Below, one piece after another: positions 1 to 6,468 of a stretch of 44,175 nt of DNA. Position 1 is the first letter of the stretch. Each line of letters opens with the position of its first letter. Below the pieces are notes generated by a model. That model worked only from the letters and a program-made list of their open reading frames with translations, did not search any database and was not told the DNA's origin. The stretch is from positions 1 to 44,175 of the forward strand of contig CAIXDS010000311.1 of the NCBI GenBank assembly GCA_903918195.1, written 5' to 3'. Position numbers and translations under genes: made by a program. Source of the stretch: an uncultured Acetobacteraceae bacterium. GTDB taxonomy: Bacteria; Pseudomonadota; Alphaproteobacteria; Acetobacterales; Acetobacteraceae.

Positions 1-168
1 CCTTCCACGAAGGCTCCTCACCACTGGGATGCCGGACGCGATCCACACCTGCCAGGGATTGGGAGGTTGCTGGCAGCCTGGATTTTACCTTTTTTAATCA
101 ATGAGATCGCTTAACCTAGTGCCTATGGGGCAAAGCCCCTGCCAGGGTCCGGGGCAGCGCCCCGGCAG
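1..168. other. Left-edge intergenic stretch, possibly the 3' end of a truncated gene
   Basis: Plus frame 1 is open from the window edge to a TAA at 112-114, giving about 37 residues, but nothing in it is recognisable and frame 2 is also open to about 98, so coding is unproven. A small stem (CTGCCAG near 49-55 with CTGGCAG near 70-76) is followed after about 15 bases by a T-run (89-95) and could be a weak terminator. The part from 121 is a copy of the dispersed hairpin repeat. Confidence 0.2.
121..168 (-). repeat. Dispersed two-hairpin repeat, copy 1
   Basis: Two GC-rich hairpins lie next to each other: GGGGC-aaa-GCCCC (about 127-139) and CCGGGGC-agc-GCCCCGG (149-165), joined by a CCAGGGT stretch. 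Read on the minus strand, this matches the layout of the copies at 6250, 6400, 29525 and 43560. It lies directly beyond the arsM stop codon, so it could act as an mRNA 3' hairpin or terminator. Confidence 0.6.
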
Positions 169-969
169 CTACCCGGGTCTGCGAGCCTCAATAATCCCCG
201 ACATCACATAGTCCTCGATACGCCGCCCCGGCGCCCAGGTCCTGATCAGATCACGGCTTTCCGGTTTCGCGGTAACGCGGATGTCCACGAACCCGGCCTC
301 CGCGAGCCACAATTCGATCTTCTCCACCGGCGCCGCCCCAACCACGCAGCCGCAGATCAGCGCCGGATCGGCCTGCAGGTCGGGCGGCAGCGGGGCGGTG
401 TTCACCACGTCCGAGATGGCCAGACGACCGCCCGGTTTCAGCACGCGGAACGCCTCGCGGAAAACCTGCGGCTTGTCGGGGACGAGATTGACCACGCAGT
501 TGGAGATGATCACGTCCGCCGTGCCGTCGGCGATCGGCAGGTGCTCGATCTCGCCCAGCCGGAACTCCACGTTCGCGGCGCCGACCCTGGCGGCATTCGC
601 GCGTGCCTTCGCCAGCATTTCGTGCGTCATATCGACGCCGATCACATGCCCGCCGGGGCCGACCTGTCGCGCCGCAAGGAGGCAGTCGAAACCGGCGCCG
701 CTGCCGAGATCGACGACGGTTTCGCCGGGCTGCAGGGCGGCGATTGCCTGCGGGTTGCCGCAGCCAAGCCCGAGATTGGCGCCGCCCGGAACGGCCGCCA
801 GCTCCGCCTCGGAATAGCCCATCTGGCGCGACTTCTCGGCCGAGACGGTTTCGGTGGAAGCGCCACAGCACGACGACGAAGCCGGACCGCAGCAATCCCC
901 GCTTTCGGCGGCGGCGGCGATGCCGCCGTAGCGGGCGCGGACCATGTCCTTGAGTTCAGTGGTTTCCAT
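169..969 (-). CDS. arsM: Arsenite S-adenosylmethionine methyltransferase ArsM
   Basis: This 266-residue cytosolic enzyme should methylate As(III) using S-adenosylmethionine. The Rossmann SAM motif [10 protein letters not shown] lies at residues 87-96. The cysteines expected to hold arsenic are visible at C96 (after the SAM loop), C158 (in SNCVVNL) and C206/C208 (in ICGCVVG), matching the three-thiolate site known in ArsM. Extra vicinal pairs occur near the N-terminus (C26/C27 and C34/C35). It is the last gene of the ars operon, 24 bases after acr3. Length and motifs are typical for the family, and the ATG start gives a complete N-terminus. Confidence 0.95.
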   Translation of the reverse strand: METTELKDMVRARYGGIAAAAESGDCCGPASSSCCGASTETVSAEKSRQMGYSEAELAAVPGGANLGLGCGNPQAIAALQPGETVVDLGSGAGFDCLLAARQVGPGGHVIGVDMTHEMLAKARANAARVGAANVEFRLGEIEHLPIADGTADVIISNCVVNLVPDKPQVFREAFRVLKPGGRLAISDVVNTAPLPPDLQADPALICGCVVGAAPVEKIELWLAEAGFVDIRVTAKPESRDLIRTWAPGRRIEDYVMSGIIEARRPG

Positions 970-993
970 GTTGCCTCTCCCTGTCAGGAAAAT

Positions 994-2067
994 TCACGCC
1001 CGGCCCGCCTCGTACCAAACGCGGGTCCGGGTCACGATCCGCACAACCGACAGCATGACGGGCACTTCGACCAGCACCCCGACCACGGTGGCCAGCGCTG
1101 CCCCCGATCCCAGCCCGAACAGGCTGATCGCCGCGGCGACCGCCAGTTCGAAGAAATTCGACGCGCCGATCAGCGCCGCCGGGGCGGCCACGCACCACGC
1201 CACGCCAAACCGCCGGCTGAGCCAGTAGGCGAGGCCCGCGTTGAAATACACCTGGATGATAATCGGCACCGCCAGCAGCCCGATCACCAGCGGCTGCGCC
1301 AGGATGCGTTCCCCCTGGAAGCCGAACAGCAGCACCAGCGTGGCGAGCAACGCCAGCAGCGATACCGGCCCGAGCACGGCCAGCGTCCGCCGCAGCGCAG
1401 GCTCGCCGCCCGCGGCCAGCAGCGCGCGCCGCCACGCCTGCGCCACAACCACCGGCACGACGATGTAAAGAACCACCGACAGCAGCAATGTCGCCCAGGG
1501 CACCGTGATCGAAGCAACACCGAGCAGCAGCCCGACAATCGGCGCGAAGGCGAACACCATGATGATGTCGTTCAGCGCCACCTGGCTCAGGGTGAAATGC
1601 GGCTCGCCGTCGCACAGGTTGGACCACACGAACACCATGGCGGTGCATGGCGCCGCAGCAAGCAGGATCAGCCCGGCGATATAGGACGGGATCTGCCCGG
1701 CCGGCAGCAGCGGGGCAAACAGGTGGCCGATGAACAACCAGCCCAGCAGCGCCATCGAGAACGGCTTGACCAGCCAGTTGATCGCCACGGTGACCGCCAC
1801 GCCGCGCCAGTGTTCGCGCACCTGCCCGAGTGCGTGAAAATCGATCTTCAGCAGCATCGGCACGATCATCAGCCACACAAGCCCGGCGACCGGCAGATGG
1901 ACGTGCGCCAGTTCCGCCACCGAGATGACGGCGAACGCGCCGGGTAGCAGATGGCCGAGCAGAATCCCCACGGCGATGCACAGCGCCACCCAAAGCGACA
2001 GGTAGCGTTCGAAGGAACCGAGCGCGGGCGAAGGGCGGACGCCGGCCAAAGCCTGAGCCGTGCTCAT
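994..2067 (-). CDS. acr3: ACR3-family arsenite efflux permease
   Basis: This 357-residue inner-membrane protein has about ten hydrophobic segments and belongs to the ACR3 (BART superfamily) exporters, which expel As(OH)3 using the proton motive force. The diagnostic cysteine of the fourth membrane helix is present (C141 in APCTAMVFVWS). A conserved acidic residue lies in the late helix with VLVEVPVML. The ATG at 2067 overlaps the arsC stop codon (ATGA on the minus strand), so translation is probably coupled. An older symbol for such genes is arsB, but the sequence is of the ACR3 type, not the ArsB type. Confidence 0.95.
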   Translation of the reverse strand: MSTAQALAGVRPSPALGSFERYLSLWVALCIAVGILLGHLLPGAFAVISVAELAHVHLPVAGLVWLMIVPMLLKIDFHALGQVREHWRGVAVTVAINWLVKPFSMALLGWLFIGHLFAPLLPAGQIPSYIAGLILLAAAPCTAMVFVWSNLCDGEPHFTLSQVALNDIIMVFAFAPIVGLLLGVASITVPWATLLLSVVLYIVVPVVVAQAWRRALLAAGGEPALRRTLAVLGPVSLLALLATLVLLFGFQGERILAQPLVIGLLAVPIIIQVYFNAGLAYWLSRRFGVAWCVAAPAALIGASNFFELAVAAAISLFGLGSGAALATVVGVLVEVPVMLSVVRIVTRTRVWYEAGRA

Positions 2068-2501
2068 GGCGCGTCCTTCCGCAGCACAATCTGACCGGCT
2101 TCATCCACCACCGGGGCGCCGTCCTCCTTGGCGAAGGCGCCGCGCTGCGGCCGCGGCAGGATGTCGAGCACCGTCTCCGATGGCCGGCACAGCCGCACGC
2201 CGCGCGGGGTGACGACGATCGGGCGTTCGATCAGGATCGGCTGCGCCAGCATGGCGTCAATAAGCTGATCGTCGGTGAGCGCCTTGTCGCCGAGGCCGAG
2301 CGTGTCGTACGGCGTGCCCTTGCGGCGCAGCAGGGCGCGCACACCGATGCCCATGCGGGCGATCAGATCGATCAGTTCCGCGCGCGTGGGCGGGGTTTTC
2401 AGGTACTCGATGACGCGCGGCTCCTCGCCGCTGTTGCGGATCAGCGCCAGCACGTTGCGTGACGTGCCGCAGGCCGGGTTGTGGTAGATGGTAACGGTCA
2501 C
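2064..2501 (-). CDS. arsC: Glutaredoxin-coupled arsenate reductase ArsC
   Basis: The product of about 145 residues reduces As(V) to As(III), which the downstream permease then exports. The catalytic cysteine is C11 in HNPACGTSRN, the signature of the glutaredoxin-dependent (plasmid R773-like) class; the ArsC fold continues through KTPPTRAEL. I chose the GTG at 2501 because a GGAGAA ribosome binding site lies just upstream and the N-terminus then matches the family. An in-frame ATG at 2546, directly after the arsR stop, would add 15 residues with no family resemblance. The gene overlaps acr3 by four bases. Confidence 0.93.
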   Translation of the reverse strand: MTVTIYHNPACGTSRNVLALIRNSGEEPRVIEYLKTPPTRAELIDLIARMGIGVRALLRRKGTPYDTLGLGDKALTDDQLIDAMLAQPILIERPIVVTPRGVRLCRPSETVLDILPRPQRGAFAKEDGAPVVDEAGQIVLRKDAP

Positions 2502-2546
2502 GACGCTTCTCCGGTGGCGCAAGAAAGCGGGATGTAGCGGACCCAT

Positions 2547-2891
2547 TCAGGCATTGTTCCCCCCCGAACCGGGCAAGCACGGCCCTGTCGCTGACCCGAG
2601 GCCACAGCAGTTCTCGGTGAGGTAGCCGAGCAGCCCGTTCATCACGGCGAAGTCGGTGGCATAGAATATCTGTCGGCTCACGCGGCGCTGGGTGACCAGT
2701 CCGGCCTGGGTCAGTTGCTGCAGGTGGAACGTCAGCGACGACGGCGGCATGTCCAGCGCCGCGGCGATGGTGCCCGCCGGCAGCCCGTCCGGGCCGCGCT
2801 GGACCAGCATGCGGAACACCGCCAGCCGCGTCTCGTGCGCCAGCGCACCGAGGGCGGCGATCACCTGCTTTGCGTCCATGGCTCCGGCCAT
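2547..2891 (-). CDS. arsR: ArsR/SmtB-family As(III)-responsive repressor
   Basis: This 114-residue winged-helix repressor should bind the ars promoter and release it when As(III) binds. The recognition helix region is near residues 41-60 (AAALDMPPSSLTFHLQQL). It lacks the classical CVC motif in the DNA-binding helix. Instead C95 and C96 (ENCCG) plus C105 lie at the C-terminus. This resembles the arrangement described for Acidithiobacillus ferrooxidans ArsR, where C95, C96 and C102 form the As(III) site; that this one works the same way is inference. It is the first gene of the arsR-arsC-acr3-arsM operon. An alternative start at residue 5 (MDAKQ) is possible. Confidence 0.93.
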   Translation of the reverse strand: MAGAMDAKQVIAALGALAHETRLAVFRMLVQRGPDGLPAGTIAAALDMPPSSLTFHLQQLTQAGLVTQRRVSRQIFYATDFAVMNGLLGYLTENCCGLGSATGPCLPGSGGNNA

Positions 2892-3050
2892 TGAGGTTCT
2901 CTCTTCGACTATGAATGTTAGGACAGGGCGGGGAACATATCAACGATATTTTTCGAAAGATCGAATGGTTGCCGCCCCCGGAAAACCAATGGCCATGCTT
3001 CGGCCGACAGGTGAGTATCCGCCCGTCAAAAACTGAACGTTTGGTGGAAA
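2892..3050. promoter_or_regulatory. Divergent ars / AhpD-like intergenic region with candidate ArsR operator
   Basis: This is the only gap between arsR (minus) and the AhpD-like gene (plus), so both promoters should lie here. It contains a locally AT-rich patch at about 2936-2968 with a short inverted repeat, TATC-aac-GATA (2938-2948), followed by TTCGAA and ATCGAA elements. This is a reasonable place for an ArsR operator, but no consensus proves it. Confidence 0.35.
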
Positions 3051-3614
3051 ATGGCAATCATCGCCCCCAAGCCGACCCGTGGCTATCCCTGGTATCTGCG
3101 CCTGTTCTTCCGGCGACAGGCGCGAAAATACGGCAGGACGCTCTCACCCTCGTGGCTGTGGGGCCGTTTCCCCGGGCATTTCGGCGGTCTGCTGTTTCTG
3201 CTGTGGCGGTTTCAGCGCCGCGGCTTCCCGGTGGACACCGCCTTGCGCAGCCTCGTATCGGCCCGGGTGGCGCAACTGAACGGCTGCGCCTTCTGCGTCG
3301 ATCTCAATGCCTACAATCTGCTGCAGGCCGAGGGTTCAACCGCCAAGGCGGAGGAGGTTGACCGCTGGCGCAACAGTTCCCTCTATTCGGACCGCGAACG
3401 CGCCGCGCTGGACTACGCCGAGGCGATGACGGACACCACCAGGCGCGTCCTGCCGGCGCAGATAGACGCCCTGCGCGCGCATTTCGATGATGACGGTATC
3501 GTCGCCCTCACCGCCTGGATCGCGTTCCAGAATCTGTCCGCGAAGTTCAACGCGGCTCTCGGCGCCGAGGAGAACGGGCTTTGCCGGTGGAATGCCCGGC
3601 AGAGCCCTACCTGA
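3051..3614 (+). CDS. Carboxymuconolactone decarboxylase / AhpD-like protein
   Basis: This 187-residue protein carries the AhpD-type redox motif C79-A-F-C82 in NGCAFCVDLN, followed by helices typical of the all-alpha AhpD fold (YSDRERAALDYAEAMT and later LTAWIAFQNLSAKFNAALG). Such proteins are peroxidase-like, with the CxxC as the active site; the substrate cannot be told from sequence. It is divergent from the ars operon, so it may share its regulatory region and take part in the thiol/oxidative side of arsenic stress, which is inference. Its last eight bases overlap the 3' end of the convergent sirtuin gene. Confidence 0.85.
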   Translation: MAIIAPKPTRGYPWYLRLFFRRQARKYGRTLSPSWLWGRFPGHFGGLLFLLWRFQRRGFPVDTALRSLVSARVAQLNGCAFCVDLNAYNLLQAEGSTAKAEEVDRWRNSSLYSDRERAALDYAEAMTDTTRRVLPAQIDALRAHFDDDGIVALTAWIAFQNLSAKFNAALGAEENGLCRWNARQSPT

Positions 3615-4326
3615 CCAGCAACTCCGCCACGAACGCCGGCACCACGCGCGTTGCCGGTCCGTGGCGGGCCTCGTCGAACAGCGCCGCGCCATTCGACGGC
3701 TCCAGGTTCAGCTCCACCGTGCGCGCCCGGTCGCGCACCGCGGCCACGAAGCCCGCCGCCGGATAGACATGCCCGGACGTGCCGATCGACACGAACAGCC
3801 CGCACCCTTCCAGGGCCGCGCCGATCTCCGCCATGTGCATCGGCACCTCGCCGAACCAGACGATGTCCGGCCGCACCCCGCCCGCGCGCCGGCACCGCGG
3901 GCAGGCGCTGTCCACGCCCATGTCGCCCTGCCAGCCCAAGGTCGCGCCGCAGCCCAGGCAGCGCGCCCGCCGCAACGCGCCGTGCATGTGCAGCATCCGC
4001 TCGCTGCCTGCCCGCGCGTGCAGGTCGTCAACGTTCTGCGTCACCAGAAGGAAATCACCACCGCGCGCAACCCATTCGCGCTCCAGCTCCACCAGGGCCA
4101 GGTGGGCCGCATTCGGCGCCACCGCATCGAGCTGCGCCCGCCGCGCATTGTAGAACGCATGCACCCGCGCCGGATCACGCCGGAACGCCTGCGGCGTCGC
4201 CACGTCCTCAATTCGTTCCGTGTGCCAAAGCCCGTCGGTGGCGCGGAACGTCGCCAGCCCCGATTCCTGGCTTATTCCCGCCCCGGTCAGCACGACCAAT
4301 CCCGGCAGCGCATCAGTGGAGCGCAT
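3607..4326 (-). CDS. cobB: NAD-dependent protein deacylase, class III sirtuin
   Basis: This 239-residue Sir2 protein removes acyl groups from lysines using NAD. Visible motifs are GAGISQESG (15-23), TQNVDDLHARAG (96-107), catalytic H115 in HMHG and a zinc site of C123, C126, C142 and C145. Y59 and R62 (FYNAR) form the Y-x-x-R pair of class III sirtuins, which favour succinyl- or malonyl-lysine, so desuccinylase activity is likely. The ATG at 4326 lies 14 bases inside the 3' end of thpR, implying a shared transcript. A longer in-frame extension upstream overlaps thpR and shows no family features. Confidence 0.92.
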   Translation of the reverse strand: MRSTDALPGLVVLTGAGISQESGLATFRATDGLWHTERIEDVATPQAFRRDPARVHAFYNARRAQLDAVAPNAAHLALVELEREWVARGGDFLLVTQNVDDLHARAGSERMLHMHGALRRARCLGCGATLGWQGDMGVDSACPRCRRAGGVRPDIVWFGEVPMHMAEIGAALEGCGLFVSIGTSGHVYPAAGFVAAVRDRARTVELNLEPSNGAALFDEARHGPATRVVPAFVAELLVR

Positions 4327-4846
4327 ATTCCACCTCCGGCGTGTACACCGACGCCTCCTTGCCCAGACGTGAACTGAACAAAACAAAATGCTCCACCGGC
4401 AATGGCCCGGCCCGGAACAGGTTATGGCTCTGCACGAAGGCCGCCAGCTTGCCTTCCGCCGCATCGCGCAGCCGCGCCAGCGACACGTGCGGCGTGAAGC
4501 GCCGCCGCTCCGGCTCGCAGCCCACCCGTTGCAGCGCGGTCTCCACCTTGTTGCGCAGCGCCTCCAGCGCCGGGTTCTTTTCCACCCCCACCCACAGCGC
4601 GTTCTCCTGCCCGCCTTTGCTAAAGGTCCCCACCCCGGCCAGCACCAGCGGAAAGGCCCGCGCGTACAGAGTCGCCAGCGCGAGGTCGATCTCCTCGGCC
4701 CGGTGCGCCGGCACCTCGCCGATGAAGCGCAACGTCAGGTGGTAGTTCTCCGGCGGCACCCAGCGCGCCCCTGGAACGCCACCCGCCAGCGAGGCCAGAA
4801 TCTGCTTGGTCTCCCAGGCGAAGTCCAGACCGACGAACAGCCTCAT
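4313..4846 (-). CDS. thpR: RNA 2',3'-cyclic phosphodiesterase (2'-5' RNA ligase family)
   Basis: This 177-residue protein of the 2H phosphoesterase superfamily has both catalytic tetrapeptides, H36-LTL (YHLTLRFIGEV) and H120-VSL (TPHVSLARL). Family members open 2',3'-cyclic phosphates at RNA ends and can ligate tRNA halves in vitro. It begins 25 bases after the esterase stop and overlaps the sirtuin start, so it is the middle gene of a three-gene operon. Length and the N-terminal MRLFVGLD are typical. Confidence 0.93.
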   Translation of the reverse strand: MRLFVGLDFAWETKQILASLAGGVPGARWVPPENYHLTLRFIGEVPAHRAEEIDLALATLYARAFPLVLAGVGTFSKGGQENALWVGVEKNPALEALRNKVETALQRVGCEPERRRFTPHVSLARLRDAAEGKLAAFVQSHNLFRAGPLPVEHFVLFSSRLGKEASVYTPEVEYALH

Positions 4847-4871
4847 CGTCGCAGCCCACCCATCACCCTGC

Positions 4872-5522
4872 TCAGGACGCGCGCACCTCAGCCAGCAGCC
4901 GCTCCACCAGCGGCAGCAGGCGGGCCACGATTCGCCGCACCCCCTCGGGATTGGGATGGATGCCGTCCGGCTGGTTCAGCGCCGGGTCGCGCGCCACGCC
5001 GGCCAGGAAAAACGGATCGTAGATCACCCCGGCCCGTGCCCCCAGCCGGTCGAACACCGCCCGGAAGTCCCGCCCGTACTCCGGCCCCAGATTGGGCGGC
5101 GCCAGCATGCCCGACAACAGCACCGGAATCCGCTTGGCCGCCAATCCGTCCAAAATCGCCGCCAAATTCGCCTCGGTGGCCGACGGGTCCAGGCCGCGCA
5201 GCCCGTCATTGCCGCCCAGTTCCACGATCGCCGCGTCCGCCCCGTCCGCCAGCACCCAGTCCAGCCGCGCCCGCCCGCCCGCCGTGGTGTCGCCCGAGAC
5301 CGCCCCGTCCACCATCACCACATCATGCCCGTGCGCCCGCAGCGCCTCGGCCAGGCGTGCCTGGAACCCGTCCTGCCGCGCCAGCCCGTAGCCCGCCGCC
5401 AGCGAATCGCCCAGCACCAGCAGCCGCACCGGCGCCGCCCGCGCCACCCGGGCGAAAACCAGGCACCCGGCCGCGACCGCCGCTTTCAGGACGCGCCGGC
5501 GAGGGCCATATCGATCACCCAT
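4872..5522 (-). CDS. tesA: SGNH-family arylesterase / lysophospholipase (TesA-like)
   Basis: This 216-residue exported hydrolase has the block I motif GDSLAAGYG with nucleophile S40, the GGND block III motif, and a C-terminal DGIHPNPEG block V supplying Asp and His. The N-terminus PRRRVLKAAVAAGCLVF followed by ARA looks like a signal peptide with a twin-arginine-like RRxVLK motif, so Tat export to the periplasm is possible. The ATG at 5522 gives exactly this signal; upstream codons run antisense into the ABC gene. TesA divergent from ybbA-ybbP is a common bacterial arrangement, which supports the assignment. The two start codons overlap by two bases. Confidence 0.9.
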   Translation of the reverse strand: MGDRYGPRRRVLKAAVAAGCLVFARVARAAPVRLLVLGDSLAAGYGLARQDGFQARLAEALRAHGHDVVMVDGAVSGDTTAGGRARLDWVLADGADAAIVELGGNDGLRGLDPSATEANLAAILDGLAAKRIPVLLSGMLAPPNLGPEYGRDFRAVFDRLGARAGVIYDPFFLAGVARDPALNQPDGIHPNPEGVRRIVARLLPLVERLLAEVRAS

Positions 5523-6234
5523 GGATGCCATTGCCCCTCCGCGCCCCGCGCCCGACGCCCGAATCGCCAGCCCGATCGTCCAGGTCCGCGACCTCCGCCT
5601 GACCGTGCAATCAAGCGCCGGGCCGGTCAACATCCTGCGAGGCATCGATCTCGACATTGACGGCGGCGCCGCGGTCGGCATCGTCGGCCCCTCCGGCTCG
5701 GGCAAGACCAGCCTGCTCATGGTGCTTGCCGGACTCGAACGCGCCACCTCCGGCAGCGTCCGGGTCGCCGGCCATGACCTCACCTCGATGTCCGAAGATT
5801 CGCTGGCCCGCCTGCGCCGCGCCTCCATCGGCATCGTCTTCCAGGCGTTTCACCTGATCCCCACCATGACCGCGCTGGAAAACGTCGCCATCCCGCTGGA
5901 ACTGGCCGGCGACGCCGCCGCCACCGACCGCTCCGAGTCCTGCCTGCGCGCCGTCGGCCTCGGCCACCGCCTGACCCACCTGCCCGGCCAACTCTCCGGC
6001 GGCGAACAACAGCGAGTCGCCCTGGCCCGCGCCTTCGCCCCCGCCCCCCGCCTGCTGCTCGCCGACGAACCCACCGGCAACCTCGACCGCGCCACCGGGG
6101 AAGCGGTCATGGAACTGATGTTCGCCCTGCGCGAACAACGCGGCTCCACCCTGATGCTGATCACCCACGACCCCGACCTCGCCCACCGCTGCGGCCGCAT
6201 CGTGCACATCGCCGACGGCAGGGTCGTGGCCTGA
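5521..6234 (+). CDS. ybbA: ABC transporter ATP-binding protein, YbbA/LolD type
   Basis: This 237-residue ATPase has Walker A GPSGSGKTS (56-64), signature LSGGEQQRVALARAF (about 158-172), Walker B LLLADEPTGNLD and a late His switch (ITHDPDL). The sequence belongs to the MacB/LolD/YbbA group, whose ATPases pair with FtsX-type permeases instead of importers. Its partner is the permease at 6467. The ATG at 5521 shares two bases with the divergent tesA start codon, so its promoter and ribosome binding site must lie inside tesA coding sequence. Confidence 0.93.
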   Translation: MDAIAPPRPAPDARIASPIVQVRDLRLTVQSSAGPVNILRGIDLDIDGGAAVGIVGPSGSGKTSLLMVLAGLERATSGSVRVAGHDLTSMSEDSLARLRRASIGIVFQAFHLIPTMTALENVAIPLELAGDAAATDRSESCLRAVGLGHRLTHLPGQLSGGEQQRVALARAFAPAPRLLLADEPTGNLDRATGEAVMELMFALREQRGSTLMLITHDPDLAHRCGRIVHIADGRVVA

Positions 6235-6468
6235 TGGGTGGGTGCCAGCAAGTAAGGCCAGGGGCTCTGCCCCTGGACCCCGCCAAGGGCCGAGAGGCCC
6301 CTGGACCCCATTCGTTTAAGGGCTTTGAGAAGAGGGGGGTGAGGAGGTGCATCGGCCTCTCCTCACCCCCCTCTTCTCAATGCCCTTTAAGGGATGGGTT
6401 CCAAGGGCCTCCCGGCCCTTGGCGGGTCCAGGGCAGAGCCCTGGCCTTCCTTCCTTGCATCCGCCCAT
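6234..6468. repeat. Large imperfect palindrome between ybbA and ybbP
   Basis: Two inverted copies of the dispersed repeat fill the entire gap from the ybbA stop to the ybbP start. The central stem is perfect for 20 bp (6325-6344 with 6361-6380). The outer arms continue imperfectly: TTTAAGGGC pairs with GCCCTTTAA, CCAAGGGC with GCCCTTGG, and CCAGGGGCTCTGCC with GGCAGAGCCCTGG. The arm ends ATGGGTGGGTGC and GCATCCGCCCAT reach the flanking codons. Each arm has its own small hairpins (6258-6275; 6283-6302). Transcribed, it would form a very long hairpin inside the operon. Confidence 0.85.

Noticed and set aside
541..1947. A 468-codon plus-strand open frame across arsM and acr3
   Set aside because: It is antisense to two genes with complete family motifs; its product is His/Arg/Gln-rich with no domain, the usual shadow of GC-rich coding DNA.
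4327..4464. Longer sirtuin start inside thpR
   Set aside because: The added 46 residues are Arg/Cys/Trp-rich antisense-like sequence; Sir2 motifs begin properly from the ATG at 4326.
6347..6466. N-terminal extension of YbbP through the palindrome
   Set aside because: The frame is open, but the extra 40 residues are repeat-derived, whereas MSLVLRLARREL at 6467 matches the normal start of such permeases.
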